From positions 1-12,268 of the forward strand of contig CAZFQS010000051.1 of NCBI GenBank assembly GCA_964521285.1: a stretch of 12,268 nucleotides of DNA, read 5' to 3'. Made by a program: the position numbers and the translations under genes. The notes beneath the pieces were generated by a model. The model was not told the origin of the DNA and searched no databases. It saw nothing but the letters and a program-made list of their open reading frames with translations. The first letter of the stretch is position 1, and every line of letters begins with the position of its first letter. Source of the DNA: G020354785 sp964521285. Lineage in GTDB: Bacteria > Bacteroidota > Bacteroidia > Bacteroidales > UBA10428. Positions 1-8,011 of this stretch are shown here, piece after piece.

Positions 1-527
1 TCTGGCTTAATTCTTCAGATGAAGATGCTGAAAAGTATATTAAAATATTTACATTGCTTAAGAATAAGGAAATAGAAAATTTAATCGGCGAACACCGCGG
101 ATCTCCACATCTCAGGTTGCTTCAAAAGGAATTAGCAAAAGAAATAACAACCATGGTTCATTCAAAGGAAGAATATAACAAAGCTGTTGAGGCCTCAAGT
201 ATATTATTTGGTAAGGTGACAACCGAATCTCTGAAAAACCTTGATGAGAATACATTTTTAAGTATATTTGAAGGAGTTCCGATATATGAAATTAATGCCC
301 GTGTATTCAAGGAGAGAATTAATCTGGCAGAACTATTAGTTGAAAAATCTCCTGTCTTTTCTTCCAAAGGAGAGCTAAGAAGAATAATTGCAGGAGGGGG
401 GTTAAGTCTGAATAAAGAAAGGATTAAAGATCCCGAATTTATTGTATCAGATGAGAATTTACTAAATAATAAATATTTGCTTATTCAGAAAGGGAAAAAA
501 GACTATTACATATTAATAAGTTTATAA
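1..527 (+). CDS. tyrS: Tyrosyl-tRNA synthetase, C-terminal part (5' end outside the window)
   Basis: This enzyme charges tRNA-Tyr with tyrosine in the cytoplasm. The reading frame is open from the first base (first full codon at position 3, Trp), so the gene begins upstream and the catalytic domain with the KMSKS-type loop is missing. The visible part begins WLNSSDEDAEKYIKIFT, the conserved stretch of bacterial TyrRS just after the signature loop. A helical anticodon-binding region follows (GSPHLRLLQKELAKEIT, then MVHSKEEYNKA). A C-terminal S4-type RNA-binding domain comes last, with SSKGELRRIIAGGGLSLN and KGKKDYYIL. The frame ends at TAA 525-527. A TTG at 54 could be taken for a start, but conserved TyrRS residues continue upstream of it, so it is internal. 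The Wzz-like gene starts 18 bp later on the same strand. Confidence 0.95.
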   Translation, partial: WLNSSDEDAEKYIKIFTLLKNKEIENLIGEHRGSPHLRLLQKELAKEITTMVHSKEEYNKAVEASSILFGKVTTESLKNLDENTFLSIFEGVPIYEINARVFKERINLAELLVEKSPVFSSKGELRRIIAGGGLSLNKERIKDPEFIVSDENLLNNKYLLIQKGKKDYYILISL

Positions 528-545
528 ACTATAATAATCAAAAAA

Positions 546-1556
546 ATGGATCAGGAAAAGAAATTTAGTTTTAATTTAAGCTCATTAGACTTGATAATAT
601 TCGCCTGGGGAAAAAAGATACCTTTAATAATTGTATTTATTATCGCAGCAATCGGTTCCATTATTATCTCATATCAGATAACACCCCTGTATAAATCAGA
701 AGTGGTTATGTTTGCCGAGCCAGAAGCTTTTGTGTCAAAGTATCTATTTTCATATACATATACTGGTCGTAAAGGAATGTTATCATTTGGGGAAGAGGAA
801 GAAACTGAACAACTCCTGCAGGTATTAAACTCGAATCAGATTAGGAATAGAATTATCGAAAAATATGACTTGATGACTCATTATGATATAGATCCGAACC
901 ACAAGTATAAACGTACATTATTGTATAAAGCATATGATGGAAATGTGAGTTTCAGAAGAACAAAATATTTATCAGTAGTAATAAGTGTGTTGGATAAAGA
1001 TCCTAATATTGCAGCAAATATAGCAAATGATATAGCCAATCTTGTTGACACAATTATGAATAATATAATCCTGGAAAGAGCATTGATAGGATTTCGGCTG
1101 GTAGATGAACAGCTTAAGGATTTACACAAGCAGATCAGGGTTTATGAGGATTCATTAACAATTTTAAACAAGTTAGGAATTAATCATTATGAGGCTCAAT
1201 CAGAAAGGCTTGTTGAAGCATATGCTTATGCTTTAAAGGATGGTAATATGGATGGAGCAAAAAGACTGGAGAAACAACTGGCAAATTTATCAAAATATGG
1301 TTCTGCCTATGTTTCAATCAGGGATCAGCTTATTCATTATAAGCAACAACTATATTTGTTAAACTCAAAGTATATTGAGGCTAAGGTTGAAGCAGAACAA
1401 ATTTTACCTCATAAGTTTGTTGTTGATTATGCATTTCCGGCAGACAAGAAAACATACCCAAAAAAATCTATTATTGTCCTTACTTCCACAATTACATCAG
1501 TTATCTTAGCTTTTATTATCCTCTTAATTATTGATACTATAAGAAAAAACAAATAA
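546..1556 (+). CDS. Wzz-like polysaccharide chain-length determinant
   Basis: This is a probable inner-membrane polysaccharide co-polymerase that sets the length of O-antigen or exopolysaccharide chains. It has 336 residues, the usual size for Wzz proteins without a fused tyrosine kinase. The layout is typical. A short cytoplasmic N-terminus is followed by a membrane segment at about residues 25-45 and then PLYKSEVVMF. A long, mostly helical periplasmic region with likely coiled coil spans about 180-285. A proline-containing motif (FPADKKTYPKK, about 298-308) precedes a second membrane segment (about 309-331) and a short basic tail. No Walker motifs or tyrosine-rich tail are present. ATG at 546 is chosen because it places the first membrane segment normally. 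It lies 18 bp after tyrS, and the O-antigen ligase-like gene follows 13 bp later, so co-transcription is likely. The polysaccharide involved cannot be told from the sequence. Confidence 0.85.
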   Translation: MDQEKKFSFNLSSLDLIIFAWGKKIPLIIVFIIAAIGSIIISYQITPLYKSEVVMFAEPEAFVSKYLFSYTYTGRKGMLSFGEEEETEQLLQVLNSNQIRNRIIEKYDLMTHYDIDPNHKYKRTLLYKAYDGNVSFRRTKYLSVVISVLDKDPNIAANIANDIANLVDTIMNNIILERALIGFRLVDEQLKDLHKQIRVYEDSLTILNKLGINHYEAQSERLVEAYAYALKDGNMDGAKRLEKQLANLSKYGSAYVSIRDQLIHYKQQLYLLNSKYIEAKVEAEQILPHKFVVDYAFPADKKTYPKKSIIVLTSTITSVILAFIILLIIDTIRKNK

Positions 1557-1569
1557 AAACCCAGGTACT

Positions 1570-3021
1570 TTGTCCAGGATCATTACAAAATCGATTGTTT
1601 ACGTTGTTGCAGTACTATTTATTTTATTACATGGTATCCTTTTGCTTAGAGAAGGAATACAATACTTAATATTTCTTCCCCTTTTATTACTTGCATTATT
1701 TATTGCTTTTGTCCGGTTAGATAACTTTTTATTATTAATTGTTTTCTTAGTACCTCTTTCCATACCCTTGTATTCATTTTTCAGTGATTTGGACGTAAAT
1801 TTATTTTTACCCTCTGAACCACTTATTATTATAGCATTCCTTATATTTTTAATTAAAATAATCAAATCTGAGCGAATTGATTATAAGATCTTTAAACATC
1901 CGGTTTCTATAGCGATTTATATAAACTTAGCCTGGATTTTTATTACGGCCCTTACCAGTTCAATGCCGGTAGTCTCTATCAAGTTTTTTTTGTCACGATT
2001 CTGGTTTCTTGTAGTCTTTTATTTTTTAACTGCTGAATTATGCAAGAATTATAATTTTATAAAAAAGTACTTGTGGGCTTATATAATACCTTTAATGATT
2101 GTCATTTTTTATACCATAATCAGACATACATCTATTGGATTATTTAACCAGGACGCTGCGCATTATGTTATGGGCCCTTTCTTTAATGATCATACATCAT
2201 ATGGGGCTATTCTGGCTATGGTTATTCCGGTTATAGCAGGATTTACTATTGATAGAACCAGCAAACAGGGCATAAGGTTCCTTTCGCTTATTATACTAAC
2301 AATTTATATTGTCGCATTTATTCTGTCCTTTTCAAGGGCTGCGTGGGTGAGTTTGATTTTTGCCGGAGGGATATTTATTATAGTAATTTTAAGAATAAGA
2401 TTATGGATGGTTATGTTAATAGCTCTCGCTGTGTTTTATTTAGCTTTTAGCAATCTTACGGAAATTGTCTTCAGAATGGGACGAAATACACAGGATTCAT
2501 CTGCAAGACTTGCTGAACATTTACAATCTATATCAAATATTACTAATGATTATTCAAATGTAGAAAGACTTAACAGGTGGAATTGTGCAATAAGAATGTT
2601 TGGAGAAAGACCCTTATTCGGATGGGGCCCGGGAACCTACATGTTTAAATATGCACCATATCAGATTAGCTATCAGAAAACACCAATTAGCACTGAGGAA
2701 GGAGACAGAGGCAATGCACATAGTGAATATCTCGGGCCTTTATCAGAATCAGGATTCATAGGGTCTCTTAGTTTTCTTGCTATAGTAATAATGACATTAA
2801 TAACAGGTTTCAGTGTTTATAGGAAAGTAAAGACAAAACATATGAAGATTCTTGTCCTTTCGTTAATACTCGGACTTCTAACTTACTTTGTACATGGCAT
2901 AATGAATAATTTCCTGGATACAGATAAGGCCTCGGCTTTGTTCTGGGGTTTCACAGCGATGCTGGTTGCTGTGGACATATCATATGAAAGTGTGAAGATA
3001 GGTAATAATAACAAAGATTAA
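1570..3021 (+). CDS. O-antigen ligase/polymerase family membrane protein (WaaL/Wzy type)
   Basis: This is a polytopic inner-membrane protein of 483 residues that probably polymerises or ligates glycan chains at the periplasmic face. About ten or more hydrophobic segments are visible. The O-antigen ligase core includes FSRAAW at about 254-259, whose arginine is typical of the family. A large periplasmic loop carries RPLFGWGPGTYMF (about 347-359) and NAHSEYLGPLSESG (about 382-395), with His384 in the conserved N-A-H position. Ligases and polymerases cannot be separated by eye, but an adjacent Wzz-like gene favours a polymerase. The start is unusual. The frame is open only from 1543 and contains no ATG or GTG before the first membrane segments, so TTG at 1570 (with AGG at 1563-1565) is the best choice. 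The stop TAA at 3019-3021 overlaps the stop of the convergent phosphatase gene. Confidence 0.87.
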   Translation: MSRIITKSIVYVVAVLFILLHGILLLREGIQYLIFLPLLLLALFIAFVRLDNFLLLIVFLVPLSIPLYSFFSDLDVNLFLPSEPLIIIAFLIFLIKIIKSERIDYKIFKHPVSIAIYINLAWIFITALTSSMPVVSIKFFLSRFWFLVVFYFLTAELCKNYNFIKKYLWAYIIPLMIVIFYTIIRHTSIGLFNQDAAHYVMGPFFNDHTSYGAILAMVIPVIAGFTIDRTSKQGIRFLSLIILTIYIVAFILSFSRAAWVSLIFAGGIFIIVILRIRLWMVMLIALAVFYLAFSNLTEIVFRMGRNTQDSSARLAEHLQSISNITNDYSNVERLNRWNCAIRMFGERPLFGWGPGTYMFKYAPYQISYQKTPISTEEGDRGNAHSEYLGPLSESGFIGSLSFLAIVIMTLITGFSVYRKVKTKHMKILVLSLILGLLTYFVHGIMNNFLDTDKASALFWGFTAMLVAVDISYESVKIGNNNKD

Positions 3022-4250
3022 TAAATCTCTATTCCTAATATCGAGATATCATCAAATATGGCTGCGCTTTTTTCAATTATACCTTGTTTTTTAATGATCT
3101 CCTGAATATTATTTTCAATTTCTTTAGTGTTGGTAAGGCAATCTTCAATTTCTTTTGTTCCATAAGTTATTCCTTTACCATCAAGAAGTTCTATTAATCC
3201 GTCTGTGTAGCACAGAATCTTTGTACATTCTTCTATTGTAATAGAGCCCTTTCTAATCATTGGTATTTCATCAAGCATCCCAATTCCGACACAACCCTTA
3301 CTTAAATGGATTATATTTTTTTTAACCTTCTGATATAGTAGAGGCGGATTGTGTCCTGCATTAATATATTCAAGTTCCCTGGTTTTAAAATTAAATTTAC
3401 CGAGAAACAGGGTAATGAATTTTTCTCCGTTTGCAGCATGCATAACTCTCTCATTTAGTTTTTCGACCAAAGCGGACAAAGATATCTCGTGCGTAAAAAG
3501 TGCCCTCAAATTTGCCTGAAAATTTGACATTAATAATGCAGCCGACATTCCTTTACCTGAAACATCTGAAATACAAAAACCAATTTCATCTTTGCTGAGC
3601 TCCAGATAGTCGTAATAATCACCTCCAACTTCAGAATGAGGGTAGTAAAATGCTGTAATATGGATTCTTTTATTTTTGGGAAGTATTGACTGGTCAGGGA
3701 TCAGCATATTCTGCATTTTTGATGCAAGTTCCAGCTCTTTTCTTAAGGCTTCCTGTCTTAGACTTTCTTTAAAGAGTCTGATATTTTCTATTGCAACAAT
3801 AATAATATTAGAGAGAGTCTGAATAAAATTTAAGTGCTTTATGGTCGGGCTTATACCCTCACCTTCCTTAATATCTCCAATAATTACAAATGCTATAGGA
3901 GTGCCTTTATTGATTACTGGTATAACTATGTCAAAGTCGTTAAGGGCAGTGCTAGTACTGGATGTAACAAATGAGATTTCATCTATTGGAAGTAAATCCT
4001 TTTCTACATCAATATTCTCATCTGTTGCACCAACCTCACCTGATTTTAAAATACACTTCCATGAATCTTCATATTTAAAAATAAGTACTTTACCAATATT
4101 TAAATCTTTGGTTAATAGCTCTTCATATCTGCTAAGTAATTGCTCCTGTGTTAAATTTTCGTTAATAGCCTGAGTAATATTAAGCAGTGACCTTAATTTG
4201 AAGGTTGTTAGTTCTAATCTTTTTATCGAGGATTTGCTATTTTTATTCAC
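3018..4250 (-). CDS. GAF-SpoIIE (PP2C-type) serine phosphatase, RsbU-like
   Basis: This is a cytoplasmic signalling phosphatase of 410 residues. A GAF-like sensor region spans about residues 15-160 and a helical linker follows (KELELASKMQNMLIPD, about 171-186). The C-terminal SpoIIE/PP2C domain covers about 195-410. The acidic metal-binding motifs are all visible: GGDYYDY (209-215), DVSGKGMSAALL (229-240), INAGHNPPLLY (296-306), CYTDGLIEL (347-355) and FDDISIL (399-405). The catalytic core therefore looks intact. Relatives dephosphorylate anti-sigma antagonist (STAS) proteins in partner-switching pathways, but no STAS or anti-sigma kinase gene lies in the window, so the substrate is unknown. 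The start is GTG at 4250: an in-frame TAA lies only two codons upstream (4254-4256) and there is no early internal ATG. It follows efp by 21 bp and is probably co-transcribed with it. Confidence 0.9.
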   Translation of the reverse strand: MNKNSKSSIKRLELTTFKLRSLLNITQAINENLTQEQLLSRYEELLTKDLNIGKVLIFKYEDSWKCILKSGEVGATDENIDVEKDLLPIDEISFVTSSTSTALNDFDIVIPVINKGTPIAFVIIGDIKEGEGISPTIKHLNFIQTLSNIIIVAIENIRLFKESLRQEALRKELELASKMQNMLIPDQSILPKNKRIHITAFYYPHSEVGGDYYDYLELSKDEIGFCISDVSGKGMSAALLMSNFQANLRALFTHEISLSALVEKLNERVMHAANGEKFITLFLGKFNFKTRELEYINAGHNPPLLYQKVKKNIIHLSKGCVGIGMLDEIPMIRKGSITIEECTKILCYTDGLIELLDGKGITYGTKEIEDCLTNTKEIENNIQEIIKKQGIIEKSAAIFDDISILGIEIY

Positions 4251-4271
4251 AAGTTATGGATTTGAATTTAA

Positions 4272-4841
4272 TTATTCTTTAATTCTCTCCACATATGATT
4301 TTGTACGGGTATCTATTTTTATTTTATCCCCTTTATTGACAAAAAGTGGGACATTTATCTTTGCTCCTGTTTCAGTCATTGCCGGTTTCATGGCAGTTGT
4401 CGAAGATGTATCACCCTTTATTCCTGGTTCGCTATAAGTAATTTCATGTATTACGAAGGGAGGCAATTCGCATGAAATTGGTGTCTCTGTGTTGGCATGA
4501 TAGATAATTTCAACCTCCTGCCCTTCTTTTAGAAACTCGGGGGATTCAATCAGACTTTTATCGATAGAAACCTGTTCAAATGTTTCGCTATGCATAAAAT
4601 TATAACCTATTTCATCATTATACAAGAACTGATAAGGACGCCTTTCAATCCTGGCTGTTTCTATTTTAACTCCTGCCCCAAAAGTATTATCTATTATTTT
4701 ACCAGTTGTAAGGCTTTTAAGTTTTGTCCGCACAAAAGCCGGCCCCTTGCCTGGTTTTACATGCTGAAATTGTACAATAGTATATAAATCATTATTAAAT
4801 TCAATACATAATCCATTTCTAAAATCTGCAGTTGTAGCCAT
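4272..4841 (-). CDS. efp: Translation elongation factor P
   Basis: EF-P binds the ribosome between the P and E sites and relieves stalling at polyproline stretches. The protein has 189 residues, the usual length. The first domain reads MATTADFRNG and carries the tip loop VKPGKGPAFVR with Lys32, the position modified in many bacteria. The second and third domains are OB-like. The C-terminus has the family signature TETGAKINVPLFV followed by NKGDKIKIDTRTKSYVER. The frame extends nine codons further, to an ATG at 4868. I chose ATG 4841 because known EF-Ps start at M-A-T-T-A-D-F. The upstream codons encode an atypical hydrophobic stretch, and the proposed -7 box (4866-4873) overlaps them. No EpmA or EpmB modification gene is visible here. 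The phosphatase gene lies 21 bp downstream. Confidence 0.97.
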   Translation of the reverse strand: MATTADFRNGLCIEFNNDLYTIVQFQHVKPGKGPAFVRTKLKSLTTGKIIDNTFGAGVKIETARIERRPYQFLYNDEIGYNFMHSETFEQVSIDKSLIESPEFLKEGQEVEIIYHANTETPISCELPPFVIHEITYSEPGIKGDTSSTTAMKPAMTETGAKINVPLFVNKGDKIKIDTRTKSYVERIKE

Positions 4842-4865
4842 AAAACAGTTAAAAATTATAAAATA

Positions 4866-4873
4866 CAAAAATA
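4866..4873 (-). promoter_or_regulatory. Probable -7 box (TAnnTTTG type) for efp
   Basis: Read on the minus strand, this is TATTTTTG, an exact match to the TAnnTTTG -7 consensus of Bacteroidota promoters. It would start transcription near 4859, about 18 nt before the efp ATG. It lies between the terminator of the preceding unit and efp, where a promoter is needed. I see no good -33 element, and such boxes arise by chance in AT-rich DNA. Confidence 0.5.
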
Positions 4874-4906
4874 TTGTAATTGAACGAAATACATATTGAC
4901 CGATGC

Positions 4907-4935
4907 AAAAAAAGCAAAATTAGTGCAATTTTGCT
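4907..4935 (-). terminator. Rho-independent terminator after the DUF3108 gene
   Basis: A perfect 9-bp inverted repeat, AGCAAAATT (4913-4921) and AATTTTGCT (4927-4935), encloses a 5-nt loop. On the minus strand it runs directly into a run of seven T (complement of A 4907-4913). It sits 55 bp after the stop of the DUF3108 gene. It would separate the adaptor-tsaB-DUF3108 unit from efp. The plus strand has no T run after the hairpin, so it should act in one direction only. Confidence 0.8.
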
Positions 4936-4989
4936 AAATATATAAGCATTAATTTCCTTTTATTACTGATTTGGGAATAAAAAATAGCA

Positions 4990-5769
4990 CTAGTCTTCTA
5001 TAGGCTCAAATTCATATTTTAAACCTGAGTATCCCGAAAGGTCACATTTAATTGAGCCAACTGTCAAATCAAATCTGGCACGTAAAGGAATAAGATTTTT
5101 GTCATCTGAGATCCAGATTGTCATATCGTCTTCAGACTCAAATATTCTGCCAGTTCCAACTACAGGATCGAAACGCAGACATTGAAACTTACCTAATTTG
5201 GTTTTTAGTAGTTCCTTACCTTTATATCTTAAAGGGAAAGGAAATATCTCATTGTCGAAAAATGTAATAATATTTAAAGAATCCCCTGGATTCAGGTTTT
5301 TATAATCAAGTGCTCTGATAAAATATAATGCTGTAACCATATCAAGGATATGAGGTGGAACTTTAAGAACTGAATCTGATTTCAGACTATACAAAGTACA
5401 GTCTTCAAGACTAAAATAAACCTCATTATACGCTGTATAATTTCCTTCTCTAACATTTCTGATAGCTTTAACCGGCTTAATGCTTTCAGGATCAAAAAAG
5501 CTTTCATAGTGTTCCCTGACTTTAAACAGTTTGTCAGCTATACCTACTGTCCTTGCTAATACTTTTGCATTATATACAGCATTACCTTCATACTTTACTA
5601 ATTTAAGTTTAACAGTTGCCTCTCCACCATGAATAGGTCCGTATCTTATTGAATATACTAATGATTCACCTGGTTTAAAGGGATTAATTTTCCCGGGGAC
5701 CATTTCATACTGGCCGGAAACAACTAAAAATGACATGCAATGTAATATGCCGGTAATAATAAATTTCAT
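4990..5769 (-). CDS. DUF3108 domain-containing exported protein
   Basis: This is a 259-residue exported protein whose molecular role is not established. A Sec signal peptide covers about residues 1-19 (hydrophobic GILHCMSFLVVSG, likely cleavage before QYEMVP). There is no lipobox, so a periplasmic rather than lipidated product is expected. The rest matches the DUF3108 pattern: PFKPGESLVYSIRYGPIHGGEA at the start, then KLFKVREHYESFFDPESIKPVKAIRNV, and near the end MTIWISDDKNLIPLRAR. It is predicted to be largely beta-stranded. ATG 5769 puts the signal peptide at the N-terminus. It follows tsaB after an 86-bp gap with no clear terminator, and a strong terminator lies 55 bp downstream, so it is probably the last gene of that unit. 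Confidence 0.85.
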   Translation of the reverse strand: MKFIITGILHCMSFLVVSGQYEMVPGKINPFKPGESLVYSIRYGPIHGGEATVKLKLVKYEGNAVYNAKVLARTVGIADKLFKVREHYESFFDPESIKPVKAIRNVREGNYTAYNEVYFSLEDCTLYSLKSDSVLKVPPHILDMVTALYFIRALDYKNLNPGDSLNIITFFDNEIFPFPLRYKGKELLKTKLGKFQCLRFDPVVGTGRIFESEDDMTIWISDDKNLIPLRARFDLTVGSIKCDLSGYSGLKYEFEPIED

Positions 5770-5858
5770 AAATGCGATATGTAATTAAATTTAACGAATA
5801 AAAACTAATTTTATGTTCATAGAACTTGTCAATTTTAATCAATTGATATTTAATATTT

Positions 5859-6572
5859 TTATGAATTACTTTTTTTCGGAACTGTGGCTATAAAGTCTTT
5901 TAAGTAATATGGTTCGAAGTATGCCACGTTTTCGAATTTCTCTTTTATATAAGCATCTTCTGATAGCATGATCATATAACGCGCTGATGTATTAAATTTT
6001 TCAATAAATAAGGCGTTCTTACTCTTTATTATTTTGGAGCATTTATTTGCTCCTGTTCCGAAAAAAATCAGTTTCTTATTGTCCAGGTATTTATCAAATG
6101 AGGAGGAGCTGATTATTCTTGCCTGGGTATCTTCAATTGTTTGATTTAGATGATCATAAATAGCTGTAAAAACTTCTAATCGTCTGGCATCTATCATAGG
6201 GCAAAGAAGAGTATTATTTATTGAGGTAAATTTCATTTTGTCCAGTATGCGATTATTTATAATTCCAAAGGCCATTATTTTTAGAGTATTCAGAGAAATG
6301 AGAGGTATATTACCGCCATAACACAGACCTTTAGCTGTTGATACTCCTATTCGCAAACCGGTGTATGAGCCGGGCCCTTTACTAACCGCAACAGCATCAA
6401 GCTGTGATACGGATATTTTATTTTCTTTTAAAATCTCTTCAATAAATACACTTAACAGTGTTGAATGCGATTTATCCTTCAAACTTTCTTTGAAAGAAAG
6501 TAGATTTCCATTATTCGCTAGAGCTACTGAGCATACGTTTGTTGCTGTTTCAATATTTAGAATTAAACCCAT
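5859..6572 (-). CDS. tsaB: tRNA threonylcarbamoyladenosine biosynthesis protein TsaB
   Basis: TsaB is the pseudo-enzyme partner of TsaD. With TsaE it supports transfer of the threonylcarbamoyl group to A37 of tRNAs reading ANN codons. The 237-residue length is normal. The ASKHA-fold start MGLILNIETATNVCSVAL is clear. The TsaB signature KGPGSYTGLRIGVSTAKGLC lies at about residues 65-84, and CPMIDARRLEVFTAIYD follows near the middle. The long metal-binding and ATPase motifs of TsaD are absent, which separates it from that paralogue. ATG 6572 fits the family start exactly. It lies 31 bp after the efflux adaptor gene on the same strand. TsaD, TsaE and TsaC are not in the window. Confidence 0.95.
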   Translation of the reverse strand: MGLILNIETATNVCSVALANNGNLLSFKESLKDKSHSTLLSVFIEEILKENKISVSQLDAVAVSKGPGSYTGLRIGVSTAKGLCYGGNIPLISLNTLKIMAFGIINNRILDKMKFTSINNTLLCPMIDARRLEVFTAIYDHLNQTIEDTQARIISSSSFDKYLDNKKLIFFGTGANKCSKIIKSKNALFIEKFNTSARYMIMLSEDAYIKEKFENVAYFEPYYLKDFIATVPKKSNS

Positions 6573-6603
6573 TTAATTCACGGATTACTAATGTCCGGGA
6601 TAA

Positions 6604-7920
6604 TTATTTTTTCTTTTTATAAAGCTCGTTTTTATCAACAACATTAACTGCTGAACCGTCTTTTAGTTTTTTATTAATAATATTGTAAGGTGCAATTACA
6701 ACCTCATCATTTTCTTTAAGCCCTTCTAATATTTCAATGAAGTTATTATCTTGTATGCCAGTGATAACTTTTGTTTGCTTTACTTTACCACCCTCATAAA
6801 CAAAAGCGACTTCTTCAGGTTCTTTATTTTTACCCTCAAGGGCTACAGTATCATTTTTGTTTATTGTATCAATTTTTGTAGTTATTGCCTGAATTGGAAG
6901 AGACAATACATCAAATTTTATTTCTGTCTGTATATCTGCTGAGGCAGACATTCCCGGGCGAAATGGAATATTATTTCCTTTTTCAATTAAATCTTTGTAT
7001 GAATCTTCCAATAAAAGTATTTTTACCTCAAAGGAGGTTACCTGATCAGCTGAAGTACCTGCGATTTTTGCTGAATTGGCAATTTCTGTGACAATTCCCT
7101 TGAATTTTTTATCCATATAAGCATCCAACTCAATAATTGCAGTATCTGATTCACGTACACGTACAATATCATTTTCGTTTACTTCTACCAATACTTCCAT
7201 TTTGCTTAAATCAGCAATCCTTAGCATTTCAGTTCCTGTCATCAATTCCGTACCAACAACCCTTTCACCTTTTTCAATGTTTAGCATTGATATTGTACCA
7301 CTCATAGGGGCATAAACCGAGGTTTTAATAAGATTTTCATTTGCTTCTTTAAGGGAAGCTTCTGCACTTTTTATTGAATACTCAGCAGATAACACGTTTT
7401 GTTCTGCTGCAGTAACGTTAGCGTCGGCAATTTCATAGTTTGATTTGGCAGTTTCCCATTCAGCTTCTGAAATTACACCTTCCTCCCAGAGCTTTTTATT
7501 CCGGTTAAATGTCAGACGGGCCTGTTCAAATTGGACCTTTACCTGTTCTAACTGGGCTCTTGAGTTAGCCAGATTTGCTTTTGCAGCATCAACAGCCGCT
7601 GCAGATCTGTCTCTGATTGATATATAAGTATCAGGTTTTATCTTTAGTAATAATTGGCCATCCCTGACTTTATCCCCGTCCTTTACATATAATTCAACAA
7701 TTTCTCCTGATACATCAGGAGAAATTTTCACTTCTGTTTCAGGTTTAATTTTACCGTTGGCGGTTATAAATTCCGTGATATTCCTCTTTATTACCTTTTC
7801 TGTTGCGACATCATAAACATTAGATTTTCCGAACCATCCGGCTTTTTTACCAATAACGGCAAATATTATTAACAAAACAGCACTAATTAATAAGTATCTT
7901 AAAAGCTTTTTTGAATTCAT
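6604..7920 (-). CDS. HlyD/MacA-type periplasmic adaptor of an efflux pump
   Basis: This is a membrane-fusion protein of 438 residues that would link an inner-membrane transporter to a TolC-type outer-membrane channel. Residues 7-26 form one N-terminal membrane anchor. A lipoyl-like half follows (VKISPDVSGEIVELYVKDGDKVRDGQ, about 64-89). Then comes a long alanine-, glutamate- and asparagine-rich coiled-coil hairpin (about 100-200) and the second lipoyl half (VYAPMSGTISMLNIEKGERV, about 204-223). Beta-barrel and membrane-proximal domains reach the basic C-terminus, which ends in KKK. This order matches the MacA/RND-adaptor family. No MacB permease, RND pump or TolC gene lies next to it; upstream is a 370-bp gap and an opposite-strand gene. 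Substrate and partner are unknown. It appears to be the first gene of the unit with tsaB and the DUF3108 gene. Confidence 0.9.
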   Translation of the reverse strand: MNSKKLLRYLLISAVLLIIFAVIGKKAGWFGKSNVYDVATEKVIKRNITEFITANGKIKPETEVKISPDVSGEIVELYVKDGDKVRDGQLLLKIKPDTYISIRDRSAAAVDAAKANLANSRAQLEQVKVQFEQARLTFNRNKKLWEEGVISEAEWETAKSNYEIADANVTAAEQNVLSAEYSIKSAEASLKEANENLIKTSVYAPMSGTISMLNIEKGERVVGTELMTGTEMLRIADLSKMEVLVEVNENDIVRVRESDTAIIELDAYMDKKFKGIVTEIANSAKIAGTSADQVTSFEVKILLLEDSYKDLIEKGNNIPFRPGMSASADIQTEIKFDVLSLPIQAITTKIDTINKNDTVALEGKNKEPEEVAFVYEGGKVKQTKVITGIQDNNFIEILEGLKENDEVVIAPYNIINKKLKDGSAVNVVDKNELYKKKK

Positions 7921-7993
7921 TTTCTTATTATCAAATGTTAATAATTATTGTGTTAAGAGATTATGTTATTAGATAACGAAGATTTTTGTTTTA

Positions 7994-8011
7994 AAAATAT
8001 AATTATATTTT
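7994..8011. repeat. 18-bp perfect palindrome upstream of the efflux adaptor gene
   Basis: AAAATATAA is followed directly by its reverse complement TTATATTTT, 74-91 bp upstream of the adaptor start. The position would suit an operator. It consists only of A and T, so chance is a serious alternative. Confidence 0.4.

Noticed and set aside
4842..4868. A longer efp start at ATG 4868 (nine extra residues)
   Set aside because: EF-P proteins start at the M-A-T-T-A-D-F position. The extra residues are an atypical hydrophobic stretch and overlap the likely promoter.
6573..6603. Hairpin CGGA/TCCG between the adaptor gene and tsaB
   Set aside because: It has only a 4-bp stem with a 9-nt loop and no T run, so it is not a terminator.
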